Source of the DNA: Bacillota bacterium | GTDB taxonomy: Bacteria > Bacillota > Sulfobacillia > Sulfobacillales > Sulfobacillaceae | Assembly: GCA_026627385.1 (NCBI GenBank) | Contig: JAPNUR010000019.1 | Span: 1 to 64,000 of the forward strand | Length of the DNA stretch: 64,000 nt | Direction of reading: 5' to 3' | Shown: in pieces, positions 1-8,930 of the stretch | Position numbering within the stretch: position 1 is the stretch's first letter | Layout: each line of letters begins with the position of its first letter | The notes under the pieces: generated by a model | Told to the model about the DNA's origin: nothing | Seen by the model: the letters and a program-made list of their open reading frames with translations, nothing else | The model's database searches: none | Program-made: the position numbers and the translations under genes

Positions 1-484
1 TTCGCGGTTCCCGCCATCCTGAGTCGCAATGGTGACCAGTCCGGGTAGCAGGTTTTATAGCCGTGCAGCTTGCTTCGTCGGTTTCACCCGGCCCGAGGTC
101 GCTCTGCAAACTCTGTTCGAAATGCCACAGCGCAAAAAGCTCAGGAAACGGTAATCTTGACTGGCAAATTTTTCTCGAGTATTATTTTACATGATTATTA
201 TTTTATGTAGCTAGTATTTTTCTTTTTAATGAATACCGAAGTTCTCGGCTGGTTAAGGGTGACGACCTATGTCTAGGATGCGGATGGATCACCGACATGC
301 CGATAGGTGAGAAAGGATGCGGATCATGCGCAGGAAACGCTTGCCCGGGGACGATTACTCATGGTCCGCCGGCGCATGGGGTTTAGCCGTGTGCTGCGGA
401 CAGTCGGCCAAGAATCGGGCCTCGTCAGCGGGCAGGTGGGTCTTCTACATGCGGAACGGCATCCTCAACCAGCTAGTTGCAACG

Positions 485-1480
485 TCAGCCACGCGGCGTG
501 AGGCCCCTGGCCCCATGTTCAGTATGGGTCGTCGGACGCATGGGCCTAGCACGACAAGGCAGTGTGAAAGCGGGTGGATGGATTGCTGCATGGCGATTCG
601 TGTCACACGTCCGGAGTATGCGCACGCGTTGGAGTGTCTCGCTTTGATCGAGCACGGGACAGGTGGTAGTCCAGGCTTGCATAGTCTGTATCCTTGCGAC
701 CCGCTCTCGACCGGAACCGAACCCGGCGTGAAGACGAGTGTGCTGGATTACGCCGAAACCCGACACGCGCAGTCGGAGGTTAGCATCCAAGTTCGTCACA
801 GGAAGTGTTTCGAGGTGTTCTCGCCACTGGCGCTGCACCGCTTGCATGGCCTGCAAGTGGGTATCCAGTGTCCAGACGGCCTCAACCTGAGCCTGGCGCT
901 GATCCGGGGAGACATCCACGGTCCAGTGTTGCAGCGCTCTCCGGATCCGCAGCGGGTCTGGCGTGGCTCCAGGATCGTGGTGCTGGACCTGCCAACTCAT
1001 TACCGCCGTCAGACGGCGTGGATCGGACACTTTGGGATTCACTGGTTCTACCTCAAAGCCCGTCACACTGAACCCATTGACCGTTAGCCCCAAGGATGTC
1101 GCAATTACAGCAGACACAATCCGCCGCACACGTCGATCCCATGTGAGCCGCCGGCCTTCCAAGGCTTTCAGCGCCTTTCGGATGTGTGCCAACTGCCCAG
1201 TCCACAACGTATGTTCCTGGCGATCTTGCACCACTGCGTGAAGATGGCCGTCGGTCCAGTCTCATCTGACGACGATGTCCATGCCTACACGTTTCGCTTC
1301 CGACAATGTGCTGGACCCACGCGTCTTGGGCCTCATCAGTCTTGGCACATACCCGTACGACCGATTTCTGATGAGTTCCAGGGGTCACAAGGTTTCCGTC
1401 AATCTCTTGGTGGCGATCGAATCGTAAAAAGGAAGCGCTTTTCCGGGAAGGGTCGAGTCCATCACGATTCAGGACACAAT
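485..1480 (-). pseudogene. Unrecognised degenerate reading frame
   Basis: An open frame of about 249 codons (1234 down to 485, GTG start) continues upstream in the same frame through at least two in-frame stops (near 1260 and 1390) with protein-like sequence on both sides, so this looks like one longer decayed gene. The readable part is rich in Arg, Trp, Gln and Thr, and has no signal peptide, membrane segment or catalytic motif I can name. It lies in the same accessory stretch as an IS3 relic, so a dead transposase is possible, but I see no DDE signature. Several plus-strand frames over the same DNA are equally long, so even the coding strand is uncertain. Confidence 0.25.
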
Positions 1481-1568
1481 CAACGGTTGGACGAGATCTC
1501 GTGACTCGTCCCAATTTTTCACACAAGTTATCTGCCACTGAGATTAACAAACAAGGAGGAGAAATGCC

Positions 1569-3512
1569 ATGGCAGCCGCTAATTCTATTCGGGGGACAGG
1601 GACGGCATCCATTCATGAACGCTTCCCCTACAAGTGGATTGCCTTATCCAACACCACCTTGGGAATTCTCATGGCCGCCATCAATGGCAGCAGTCTCATC
1701 ATTGCCCTCCCCGCCATTTTTCGTGGTATACACGTCAATCCTTTGGCGGCCAACTCGGAGAGTTTGCTTCTCTGGGTGCTCATGGGTTACAACGTGGCGA
1801 CGACCATCCTCTTGGTGGCCTTTGGGCGAATCTCGGACAGCATCGGGCGGGTTCGCCTTTACAACTTGGGATTTGCCATCTTCACGCTAGGCTCGATTCT
1901 CCTGTTTCTCACTCCGGGAAAAGGAATAACGGGAGAGTGGGAGCTAATCATTTTTCGCATGGTGCAAGGCATTGGAGGGGCTTTTCTGTACGCGAACTCC
2001 ACCGCCATTATCACCGATGCTTTCCCGCCTCATGAGCGGGGCCTAGCGATTGGCCTTAACGGAATTGCCGGTATGGCGGGGGCGGTCATCGGTATTGTTG
2101 TAGGGGGCATTCTGGCGACTGTGGGCTGGCGGTATGTGTTTCTGATCAATGTGCCCTTCGGTCTCGCGGGCACCGTGTGGGCGTACATTGCGCTCCGCGA
2201 GCTGGACATGGACCGGCCGCCATTGCACATGGATTGGTTGGGGAACCTCACCTTTGCTGCGGGGCTTTTGGGCGTCGCCCTGGCACTGACGTACAGCATT
2301 AACCCACACGGCCATCACGCGACGGGCTGGTCCTCTCCCTTTGTACTCGGCTCCCTGATCGGGGGCGTGGTGTTGCTGGTGGCCTTTGTATTGATTGAGG
2401 CCTACGTAGCCAAACAGCCCATGTTTCAGCTGCGGCTTTTCCGGATTCGCGGCTTTACCCTCGGCAACCTGGCCCAGTTCCTCATGGCTCTGTCCCAGAT
2501 GGGGCTGCAGTTTATGATTATCATCTGGCTCCAGGGGATTTGGTTGCCGTTGCACGGGGTGTCCTACACCAATACGCCGCTGCAAGCGGGAATCGATACC
2601 CTACCCATGATGGTGGGGTTTGTAGTGTCCGGGCCGTTGGCCGGAAGAATAAGCGACCGCCTCGGAGCACGCCTACTGGGCAGCGCGGGCCTGGGCGTGG
2701 CCGCGGTGGGCTTCGTGCTCATGACCACTTTGCCCGCGAATTTTTCATATTGGACGTTTGCGGTCTATATCTTTCTTTTGGGATTGGGAATGGGTATGTT
2801 CGCGGCGCCCAACTCAGCAGCCATTATGAATAGCGTGCCCGCCCAGTACCGAGGGGCGGCGTCGGGTATGCGCACCACCTTTATGAATACCGGTACGTTG
2901 TTGTCAATGGGCCTGTTCTTTACGTTGGTTATCACGCGGCTTAGTCACCACTTGCCCGGCGCTATGGTTCGCGGGTTAAGCCGCTTCCCCTTGCCTCACG
3001 CGCTGGTCCTCGGCATTGCTCACTTGCCGCCCGTCGCGGCGCTGTTCTCTGCCCTTCTCGGTTACAACCCGATGCGAGTGCTTTTGCCAAGCACGGTCCT
3101 GAAGCTGCTCCCCCCGCCCATGGTAACCACGCTATTGGGCAAACATTTCTTCCCAGGTCTAATCTCCGCTCCGTTCCTCACCAGCCTGCATGAGGTGTTT
3201 TGGATCGGAATGGCTATGGTGTTGGCAGGGGCTGTGGCTTCGGCACTGCGAGGCCCGCGCTACATCTTCGACGAACCTACAGGAAAGACAACATGGGAGA
3301 TCAGGCGCCGGAACTACCTCATCCTTGCCCTGTTAGCCGTTTGGGGTGCTCGCCGCGGTGCCAAGGAAAACGCCTCTGTAGCGGAAAGAAATCGTCTGGT
3401 TCGCGCCCTGACTTTGTTGATTGCAGTGTTGGGGGACGCGAGACGCCTTGAGGCAACAGGCGACGGTCGTAATTCCGAACGCCGCGAACCGTCACAGAGG
3501 CGGGGCTTCTAA
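1569..3512 (+). CDS. MFS multidrug exporter, DHA2 (14-TM) type
   Basis: A polytopic inner-membrane protein of 647 aa that by family would export drugs or other toxic small molecules using the proton gradient. The N-terminal half carries the MFS hallmarks: a first helix around residues 28-48, the loop 2-3 motif (GRISDSIGRVR, about residues 86-96) and the antiporter motif C-like glycine-rich stretch (GLNGIAGMAGAVIG, about 160-173). The number of hydrophobic segments fits the 14-helix EmrB/QacA group rather than the 12-helix group. The roughly 80-residue C-terminal tail is basic and hydrophilic and has no counterpart in typical members. The start is set by a strong AAGGAGGA ribosome-binding site at 1554-1561. 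No TetR/MarR regulator is adjacent. Substrate unknown. Confidence 0.85.
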   Translation: MAAANSIRGTGTASIHERFPYKWIALSNTTLGILMAAINGSSLIIALPAIFRGIHVNPLAANSESLLLWVLMGYNVATTILLVAFGRISDSIGRVRLYNLGFAIFTLGSILLFLTPGKGITGEWELIIFRMVQGIGGAFLYANSTAIITDAFPPHERGLAIGLNGIAGMAGAVIGIVVGGILATVGWRYVFLINVPFGLAGTVWAYIALRELDMDRPPLHMDWLGNLTFAAGLLGVALALTYSINPHGHHATGWSSPFVLGSLIGGVVLLVAFVLIEAYVAKQPMFQLRLFRIRGFTLGNLAQFLMALSQMGLQFMIIIWLQGIWLPLHGVSYTNTPLQAGIDTLPMMVGFVVSGPLAGRISDRLGARLLGSAGLGVAAVGFVLMTTLPANFSYWTFAVYIFLLGLGMGMFAAPNSAAIMNSVPAQYRGAASGMRTTFMNTGTLLSMGLFFTLVITRLSHHLPGAMVRGLSRFPLPHALVLGIAHLPPVAALFSALLGYNPMRVLLPSTVLKLLPPPMVTTLLGKHFFPGLISAPFLTSLHEVFWIGMAMVLAGAVASALRGPRYIFDEPTGKTTWEIRRRNYLILALLAVWGARRGAKENASVAERNRLVRALTLLIAVLGDARRLEATGDGRNSERREPSQRRGF

Positions 3513-3941
3513 GGTGGTGCAAGCGCCCGCACCTAGCCGGCCAAGGGGTTAGAGTGGGTAACGTCGCCAAATGCCGGGCGTACGGAGTGTCATGGACCGA
3601 AGCCCATCGGCGGGGGGAAGGGAAGCTTCCGCTCCTGAGATTGCGGGGAAGGGTTCAGCCGCGATTTGGCTGGGGAATCCCCCCGCAATGGAATGATGCG
3701 AGGAATATTGCGGATCGTGGTCCACTGCCGGTGTGTCAGGGGTGGAGGTTCTTTGACGCCAGACCTACCCCCGGTATAGCCACCGAGGCGCGGTGGCCGC
3801 GTCCAGTTCGAACAAATGGATGACGAGCAGGGGGCTCGGCGCCATAATCGCTAACTTTTGCATAAAGTTCAGTCACGTAAAGGCATTTGAGGTCAAGTCC
3901 TGAAGTTGGTGTAAATTTCCCCTCTCTGGCGAGCGCGTTAG
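3513..3941. other. Gene-free stretch after the MFS exporter
   Basis: About 430 bases between the MFS stop and the IS3 relic. The short open frames here have no ribosome-binding site and no recognisable protein sequence. It may include the lost orfB side of the insertion sequence, but no transposase catalytic motif is readable in any frame. Confidence 0.5.
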
Positions 3942-4394
3942 TTAACTGACTTGACCCAGTGGGAGCGCCGCCGGGCGGTCTGTCTGCGCCTGCCGCCAGG
4001 CCTCGTAGTCGGCCATGTCGAAGTACTTGGAACCCGTCTGCCACGTCTCGTCGAGGCCCGATGTTTTTTTGGAGCCACTCGACTCGTGTGATCAGTGTGC
4101 CGATTTCCGCATGCAGCTCGGTCAGCGGTTGTTGGCGGGCTTGGGCCTGTTGTTGGAGCGCTTGGGACTCGGTAAATAACTGCGGAAAGTTCTCGAGCGC
4201 CTGGCGCTTCCAGCGATGCAGGTGACCGGGATGAATGCCGTATTCGGCGGCAATCTGGCTGACGGTTTTTTCTTCCTTGAGCATGTCGAGCACCACTGGG
4301 CTTTTGAAGGTGGCAGAATGCCGTTTTTGTTGCGCCAGGATATGTCCAGCGTAACACTTGACGGCCTCCAAAATTGTCTAGTTTTCGGGGACCA
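3942..4394 (-). mobile_element. IS3-family insertion sequence relic (orfA only)
   Basis: The reading frame from 4371 encodes an IS3-type OrfA: an N-terminal helix-turn-helix (ATFKSPVVLDMLKEEKTVSQ, then AAEYGIHPGHLHRWKRQ) followed by a Gln-rich leucine-zipper-like coiled coil. Near the seven-A run at about 4070 the protein continues in another frame (KKTSGLDETWQTGSKYFDM...) to a stop at 3942-3944, so a small indel separates the two parts. No orfB with a DDE domain follows. The sequence just outside the start, ending in CGGGGACCA at 4394 (TGGTCCCCG in the element's orientation), looks like the terminal inverted repeat of the IS. I infer a dead element truncated on its right side. Confidence 0.75.
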
Positions 4395-4738
4395 CTATAG
4401 ATAAGACAGCGCTGTTGGTGAGGGATGTGCAAAACGGCATTGTCTGGCGATTTGCCGATGAGGTTGGCCTGCGTTCCATTCAGGAGGCAGTCCGAGCGGT
4501 GCGTGTTTATCATATTCCCCTTATTTTTTGTCCCGTTGCGCTGAGGCCTGGGTATCCCGCTAGTCACCCGCGTAACCGATCGTTTGCCTGCGTAGTCGCG
4601 ATGGGCCATATGAGCGAAGACGACGATGCTACCCAATCTGAGGTTAGGGGCATTGCTACGAATGGTGTAGTGTTGTCAACGGTCCGCGAGGCGGCTGACA
4701 AGCACTACCAGCTCACCGTGTTAAAAGATGCGTGCTGA
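4395..4738 (+). pseudogene. Isochorismatase-family hydrolase pseudogene
   Basis: The first about 60 codons read like the N-terminus of a cysteine hydrolase of the isochorismatase family (ALLVRDVQNGIV, with Arg where family members have Val/Ile, then HIPLIFCPVALRPGYP and PRNRSF). The last about 30 codons read like the end of the same fold (GIATNGVVLSTVREAADKHY, LTVLKDAC). The segment between, which should hold the core and catalytic region, is shortened to about 20 unrelated residues, so an internal deletion has removed it. The 5' end has no start codon or ribosome-binding site: sequence identity begins right at the IS3 terminal repeat. The product would not be a functional hydrolase. Confidence 0.65.
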
Positions 4739-4955
4739 GACAACGACGCGGAGGTACACCGGGTGTTAATGAGAAAATCTTTCCGCGTCAGGCGGATGTG
4801 GTAACAGTGCTAGAATGGGCACAGTGTCGGAACTAGATTGTTTATGCAGTCTCGAATGGTCGTCACTCGGTGGTCGACAGCGCTAGGGCTCGGTCATTGG
4901 CGAGGATTCCGACAGATGAACGCATTTGTGGTGAAAAGCCAAGGGAGATGATATC
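4739..4955. other. Intergenic region upstream of the hydrolase
   Basis: About 215 bases with no open frame of note. It should contain the promoter of the alpha/beta hydrolase; I could not pick a clear -35/-10 pair. An AAGGGAG ribosome-binding site lies just before the hydrolase ATG. Confidence 0.4.
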
Positions 4956-5963
4956 ATGTCCGGCACGTTTGAGGTGCAGTGGCGATTAGGGAAGACGACA
5001 GTATACGGGACGTGCGTGATACCACCCGGCCGTGGGCCGTTCCCGGCGGTGGTCATGGTGGCCGGGAGTGGTCCTACCGACCGAGACTGGAATTCGCCAT
5101 TGTTTCCCGGCACCCACGGGGGTGGGCGGTTGTTAGCGGAGGCGCTGGCTGAGATGGGGGTGGCCTCGGTAAGGTACGACAAACGAGTAGCTGGCCCCCA
5201 CGCCAGCGAAAACATGCGCGAACTTGCAGGTTCTCTTACTATGGAGTCACATCGCGAGGAATTTCAAGCCGCTGTAGAATTCCTGGCGGGTAGGCCTGAC
5301 ATTGCCGCTGATGCTATTGTGGGATTGGGTCACAGCGAAGGAGCCATCCATGTTCTTCACTATCAGCTACAATCTCCGCCGGTGCCCTTAAGGGGTTTGA
5401 TTTTAGCGGCGCCTCCTGGGCGCCCGGTGGGTGTGGTAGCGCGCGCCCAACTGGCCTCCCAGTTAGCCGGGCAGCCTGAGGGACCTCGGTGGCTAGGATT
5501 CTATGATGAAGCCATCACCCGATTTCAGGCAGGGGAGCCTGCCTCACCCGATGCGTCCCTTCCACCCGAAGTCAAACAATTGATTGCGACGCTAGAATCT
5601 CCGGCTAACCTACCGTTTTCCCGCGAGTTGTGGGAGGCCGATGTCGCCCGGTTATTAGCGGCGATAACAGTGCCAACGCTGGTGATTATCGGTAAGAAGG
5701 ACATCCAAGTGGACTGGCAAGTCGATGGCGAGATCCTAGCCCAGGCGGCAGGGGATATGTCGCATATCACCTGGCACTTTCCGGATAACGCGAATCACGT
5801 ACTGAAGTACGAGCCGCAAGACCGCGACCGGTTATCAGCAGCGGCAGTGGCAGTGCGTTACAACGCCGAGGATGGCGTGCTCGATCGGGAAACGCTGACC
5901 ATGATCAGAAACTGGCTCAGGAATTTGTGGCGCGAGTTTGAGGGTAGAAAGGGCTTGGGTTGA
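4956..5963 (+). CDS. Alpha/beta hydrolase
   Basis: A 335-aa cytoplasmic serine hydrolase. The nucleophile elbow is GHSEG with Ser127. The GSGPTDRD stretch at residues 37-44 supplies the oxyanion-hole region and is typical of the secreted/cytosolic esterase group annotated as acyl-CoA thioester hydrolase or dienelactone-hydrolase-like. The acid is most likely Asp249 (GKKDIQ) and the base His281 (NANHV). Family members cleave esters of small acids; the true substrate cannot be read from sequence. ATG at 4956 follows AAGGGAG. The -35 box of the next operon overlaps this gene's stop codon, so it is probably transcribed separately from the SPFH genes. Confidence 0.85.
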   Translation: MSGTFEVQWRLGKTTVYGTCVIPPGRGPFPAVVMVAGSGPTDRDWNSPLFPGTHGGGRLLAEALAEMGVASVRYDKRVAGPHASENMRELAGSLTMESHREEFQAAVEFLAGRPDIAADAIVGLGHSEGAIHVLHYQLQSPPVPLRGLILAAPPGRPVGVVARAQLASQLAGQPEGPRWLGFYDEAITRFQAGEPASPDASLPPEVKQLIATLESPANLPFSRELWEADVARLLAAITVPTLVIIGKKDIQVDWQVDGEILAQAAGDMSHITWHFPDNANHVLKYEPQDRDRLSAAAVAVRYNAEDGVLDRETLTMIRNWLRNLWREFEGRKGLG

Positions 5964-6006
5964 CAACGGCGACTGATCCGGTATGATATCACTATGATAT
6001 TATACC
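5960..6006 (+). promoter_or_regulatory. Promoter and inverted-repeat operator of the SPFH operon
   Basis: TTGACA (5960-5965) and TATGAT (5982-5987) are separated by 16 bp, a good sigma-A type promoter. Overlapping the -10 and the start-site region is an inverted repeat: GGTATGATAT (5980-5989) and ATATTATACC (5997-6006), 9 of 10 positions complementary, spacer CACTATG. Its position fits a repressor site. The ribbon-helix-helix protein encoded two genes downstream is the obvious candidate binder, but that is inference. Confidence 0.6.
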
Positions 6007-6020
6007 GAGGAGGATCATAA

Positions 6021-6872
6021 TTGACGGCGACGAAAGAATTCTGGGGTTGGCGCATTTCCGGTTGGCCCATGGTCGTGGTAGAAATTGCGTTATCGGCCAG
6101 TGGCCTTATCTTTTTTCGCCACCATATCACGCACTGGCTTGTGGCTTGGCTAATCCTGTTGGTGTTCGTGGCACGCGGCTTTTTTGTCGTTCAGCCCAAT
6201 GAAAGCAAGGTATTCACGTTGTTCGGGCGCTACGTGGGATCAGTCGGGGATAGCGGATTTCATTGGACGAATCCCTTGGCGGTCCGGCGGGGCATTTCGC
6301 GACGGGTCCGCAATTTCACCAGCGATTGTCTGAAGGTAAACGATGCTAACGGCAACCCAGTGGAAATTGCGGCAGTGGTCGTGTGGCGCGTTAGAGATAC
6401 AGCCCAGGCGTTGTTTGACGTAGATGACTTCGTGTCGTTCGTCGGCGTACAGGCGGAAACGGCGTTGCGGGCATTGGCTGGAATGCACCCGTATGATGCC
6501 GCCGGAGACCGAATGACGCTCTTAGGGCATCAAGATGAGATAGCTCAGGATCTGCTGCGCCAGCTTCAGGAGCGGTTAACCGTGGCTGGGGTGGAGGTGC
6601 TGGAGGCACGCCTTTCCCACCTCGCCTATGCGCCGGAGATTGCGCAGGCGATGCTCCGCCGGCAGCAGGCGGAAGCCATTGTGGCGGCCCGCCAGACCAT
6701 TGTGGAAGGGGCACTAGGCATGGTGCATATGGCGCTCAACAACCTCTTGCATAGTGGTTTGGTGGACTTAGATGAAGAGCGCAAGGCCGCCATGGTCAAC
6801 AACTTAATGGTGGTGTTGGCCTCGGACCAGGCCGTTCAGCCGGTAGTCAACGCCGGGACATTATACGCGTAA
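6021..6872 (+). CDS. SPFH (stomatin/prohibitin)-domain membrane protein
   Basis: A 283-aa membrane-anchored scaffold protein. Two hydrophobic stretches at residues 12-35 and 39-57 are followed by the SPFH hallmark [19 protein letters not shown], the conserved tryptophan/Pro segment, and a C-terminal coiled-coil-forming helix rich in Ala, Glu and Arg (about 190-245: [20 protein letters not shown]). Bacterial members oligomerise into ring-like membrane assemblies and organise lipid microdomains or regulate membrane proteases. The start is a TTG preceded by GAGGAGG at 6007-6013. The stop abuts the ATG of the ribbon-helix-helix gene, so the two are translationally coupled. Confidence 0.9.
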   Translation: MTATKEFWGWRISGWPMVVVEIALSASGLIFFRHHITHWLVAWLILLVFVARGFFVVQPNESKVFTLFGRYVGSVGDSGFHWTNPLAVRRGISRRVRNFTSDCLKVNDANGNPVEIAAVVVWRVRDTAQALFDVDDFVSFVGVQAETALRALAGMHPYDAAGDRMTLLGHQDEIAQDLLRQLQERLTVAGVEVLEARLSHLAYAPEIAQAMLRRQQAEAIVAARQTIVEGALGMVHMALNNLLHSGLVDLDEERKAAMVNNLMVVLASDQAVQPVVNAGTLYA

Positions 6873-7055
6873 ATGAAGAAGCGATTTTTGCTCCGGTTAG
6901 ATCCGGAGATCTATGCGGCGCTCGAGCAGTGGGCCCAGGAGGAATTTAGAAGTGTTAATGGGCAGATCGAATTTTTGCTCATCGAGGCATTAAAGCGCGC
7001 GGGGCGAAGACCCGTGGGGCGCACGAAAGATTTGTTACCTGATCATGACGAATGA
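6873..7055 (+). CDS. Ribbon-helix-helix (Arc-like) DNA-binding protein
   Basis: A 60-aa protein with the Arc/MetJ pattern: a beta strand (KRFLLRLDPEIYAAL), a first helix (ALEQWAQEEFRSV), then the NGQIEFLLIEAL turn and second helix. Proteins of this fold bind DNA as dimers of dimers and often repress their own operon. It starts at the base immediately after the SPFH stop codon. No toxin gene follows, so an antitoxin role is unsupported; an Arc-domain partner next to an SPFH gene is a recurring arrangement. It may recognise the inverted repeat at 5980-6006. Confidence 0.8.
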   Translation: MKKRFLLRLDPEIYAALEQWAQEEFRSVNGQIEFLLIEALKRAGRRPVGRTKDLLPDHDE

Positions 7056-7093
7056 CGGGTGCCAATCAGGCGCGATAGCGGAGGGCGGAACGG

Positions 7094-8026
7094 GTGGACG
7101 AAGAGGCGATTGTATGCCGCGGGGTGTCGCGGCGGTTTGGGACGCGCTGGGCGATCTCGGGTTTAGATTTAAGCGTGCCACGGGGGCATGTATTCGGTTT
7201 TCTGGGACCAAACGGCGCCGGCAAGACCACCATGGTGAGAATGTTAATTGGCATGCTTCGGCCGACAACCGGGTCCGTTCGAGTGTTGGGCCGAGACCCG
7301 GTGGCCCAGGGTGATGAGGTGCGGGCGCTATGTGGTGTCATGCTTGACAACGTAGGCCTTTACGAGCGGCTTAGTGCCTACCAAAATCTGCTGTTTGCGG
7401 CACGGGTGGCGCGGCTGTCTCCTAAGGAGCAGCGTCAGCGAGTTGACGAGGCGTTGCGGCGGGTGGATTTGTGGGAGCGGCGGTACGATCGGGTGTCGGG
7501 ATTTAGTAAAGGAATGCGGCAAAAATTAGGACTTGCCCGCGCGCTCATTCATGACCCCGAACTTCTGATACTTGACGAGCCGACCGCTGGGCTTGACCCG
7601 GCCAACATTGTCCGCGTGCGCGAGCTCTTGGTCTCGCTGGCGGAGGAATCCGGCCGCACAATCTTTTTATCCACTCATCTTCTGGACGAAGCGCAGCGCG
7701 TCTGTGATCGCGTGGCGATTATTCAGCAGGGTCGGTTGCTGGTCGTCGGAGAACCCAATAAGCTGGGGACAGAAGGTATTCCCACGGTGCGGTTAACGCT
7801 CACAGGCATGGAGGGAGGAGAAGAGAAAGCGTTAGCATTGCCAGAGGGAATCGAGCTAGCGCCGCTGGGAGGGCGAGAATGGCGCGCTCGAATGCGCGAT
7901 CTGGCGGATACGGAATCCTTGGTGAAAGCGCTAGTCCATGCAGGGATTGGCGTACGCGCGGTGATCCCCGAGGCAGTGTCCCTAGAAGAGGAATATCTCC
8001 GGTTAGTAGGAGGCAATAACCCGTGA
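7094..8026 (+). CDS. ABC transporter ATP-binding protein (ABC-2 type exporter)
   Basis: A 310-aa ATPase with Walker A GPNGAGKTT (residues 38-46), the signature region SGFSKGMRQK, Walker B LLILDEPTAGLD and the H-loop STHLLDEA. The C-terminal 80 residues match the extension of drug/antibiotic or Na+ export ATPases (CcmA/NatA-like). GTG start at 7094 after GGAGGGCGG. Its stop overlaps the start of the permease by 4 bp, so the two form one transporter whose cargo is unknown. It is 38 bp downstream of the ribbon-helix-helix gene and may belong to the same transcript. Confidence 0.9.
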   Translation: MDEEAIVCRGVSRRFGTRWAISGLDLSVPRGHVFGFLGPNGAGKTTMVRMLIGMLRPTTGSVRVLGRDPVAQGDEVRALCGVMLDNVGLYERLSAYQNLLFAARVARLSPKEQRQRVDEALRRVDLWERRYDRVSGFSKGMRQKLGLARALIHDPELLILDEPTAGLDPANIVRVRELLVSLAEESGRTIFLSTHLLDEAQRVCDRVAIIQQGRLLVVGEPNKLGTEGIPTVRLTLTGMEGGEEKALALPEGIELAPLGGREWRARMRDLADTESLVKALVHAGIGVRAVIPEAVSLEEEYLRLVGGNNP

Positions 8027-8736
8027 ACGATGTCAGAGCTATGGTCTGGAAAGAGGTCGCCGAGCTGTTGGGGAGCCGTCGGTTTCTTTGGGTGTTTATG
8101 GCGGCGGTTCTGGGGATGGGGGTGTTGCCGGCGCTGAGCTTTGCCCGCCAAGGGGAAAGAGCCATAGCGGTTGTCGGTGTGCTCTTTCTGGTGCTCTATG
8201 TTCTCTTTGCCGCCGTCATCGTCGTTGCCAATACTGCCCCTGATCTCGTGCTCCACGAACGCGTCGGACATACGCTCGAGTACTTGTTAACCACGCCTTT
8301 GTCGGTGCGCGCCATTTTTGGTGCCAAAATTGCTGTTGCTGCCTTCGTGGGCTATGTGGCTAGCATGCTATCCCTCGGAGTGCAGCTCGTGGCCGTGGCC
8401 ATGTTAAGCGGCAAGGGACTCCATTGGCTATTTTTGGCGCAGGCAGATGGCCGGGTGATAGCCTTCGGCGTGACCGCTGGGCTGAGCCTTTACGTCGCGG
8501 TGGTGGGAACCTTTGTGGCGCTCCGAATTGGCGAACAGCGGGCCGCGTATATGGTGACCGTATTTTCCGTCGGACTCCTTATCGTGCCCTTCATCGCAGG
8601 GTGGCTCCATCTTCATCTGACGGTGAATTGGGTTTCCCACGCGGCCCTCTGGCTAGGGGTCATTGCCGTGGGACTGGCGGCGCTAGGCCTACGCATCTTC
8701 CAGCGCGAGATGTTGGTTCTGTACTTACAAGAATAG
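8023..8736 (+). CDS. ABC-2 type transporter permease
   Basis: A 237-aa membrane protein with about six hydrophobic segments, starting at GTG 8023 inside the end of the ATPase gene. The segment after helix 2 (LVLHERVGHTLEYLLTTPLSVRAIFGAKI) is the conserved cytoplasmic loop of NatB/ABC-2 permeases, where the charged helix contacts the ATPase. With the upstream ATPase it would form a heterotetrameric exporter. No substrate can be assigned. A perfect 10-bp inverted repeat follows at 8794-8819. Confidence 0.85.
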   Translation: MNDVRAMVWKEVAELLGSRRFLWVFMAAVLGMGVLPALSFARQGERAIAVVGVLFLVLYVLFAAVIVVANTAPDLVLHERVGHTLEYLLTTPLSVRAIFGAKIAVAAFVGYVASMLSLGVQLVAVAMLSGKGLHWLFLAQADGRVIAFGVTAGLSLYVAVVGTFVALRIGEQRAAYMVTVFSVGLLIVPFIAGWLHLHLTVNWVSHAALWLGVIAVGLAALGLRIFQREMLVLYLQE

Positions 8737-8793
8737 ATGATAGATGGTCGTTTTCGCTACTAGCCGGTCAGCCCCAGACGCCCATACGACAGG

Positions 8794-8819
8794 TGACCGT
8801 GACGGGTTGGTCACGGTCA
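8794..8819. repeat. Perfect inverted repeat upstream of the M50 protease
   Basis: TGACCGTGAC (8794-8803) and GTCACGGTCA (8810-8819) are exact complements around GGGTTG. No T run follows on either strand, so it is not a classical intrinsic terminator. It lies 58 bp after the ABC permease and 111 bp before the protease gene; it could be an operator or a transcript-end hairpin. Confidence 0.6.
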
Positions 8820-8930
8820 TGACGCGGGGATGACACGTACCAGGACAGAGGAAGTGGTGGCCAAAAAGCCGTGAAGATCGTACAATCGAGGCGGCGTCGA
8901 AACGGCGTACGGTACTGAAGGAGGCACATC

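Noticed and set aside
317-1087. Plus-strand 256-codon frame
   Set aside because: No ribosome-binding site; its sequence looks like an antisense reading of the degenerate minus-strand frame.
2043-2585. Minus-strand 180-codon frame
   Set aside because: It lies wholly inside the MFS exporter gene, has no ribosome-binding site and no recognisable protein.
3938-4636. Minus-strand 232-codon frame across the IS relic
   Set aside because: It is an out-of-frame shadow of the orfA and isochorismatase remnants.
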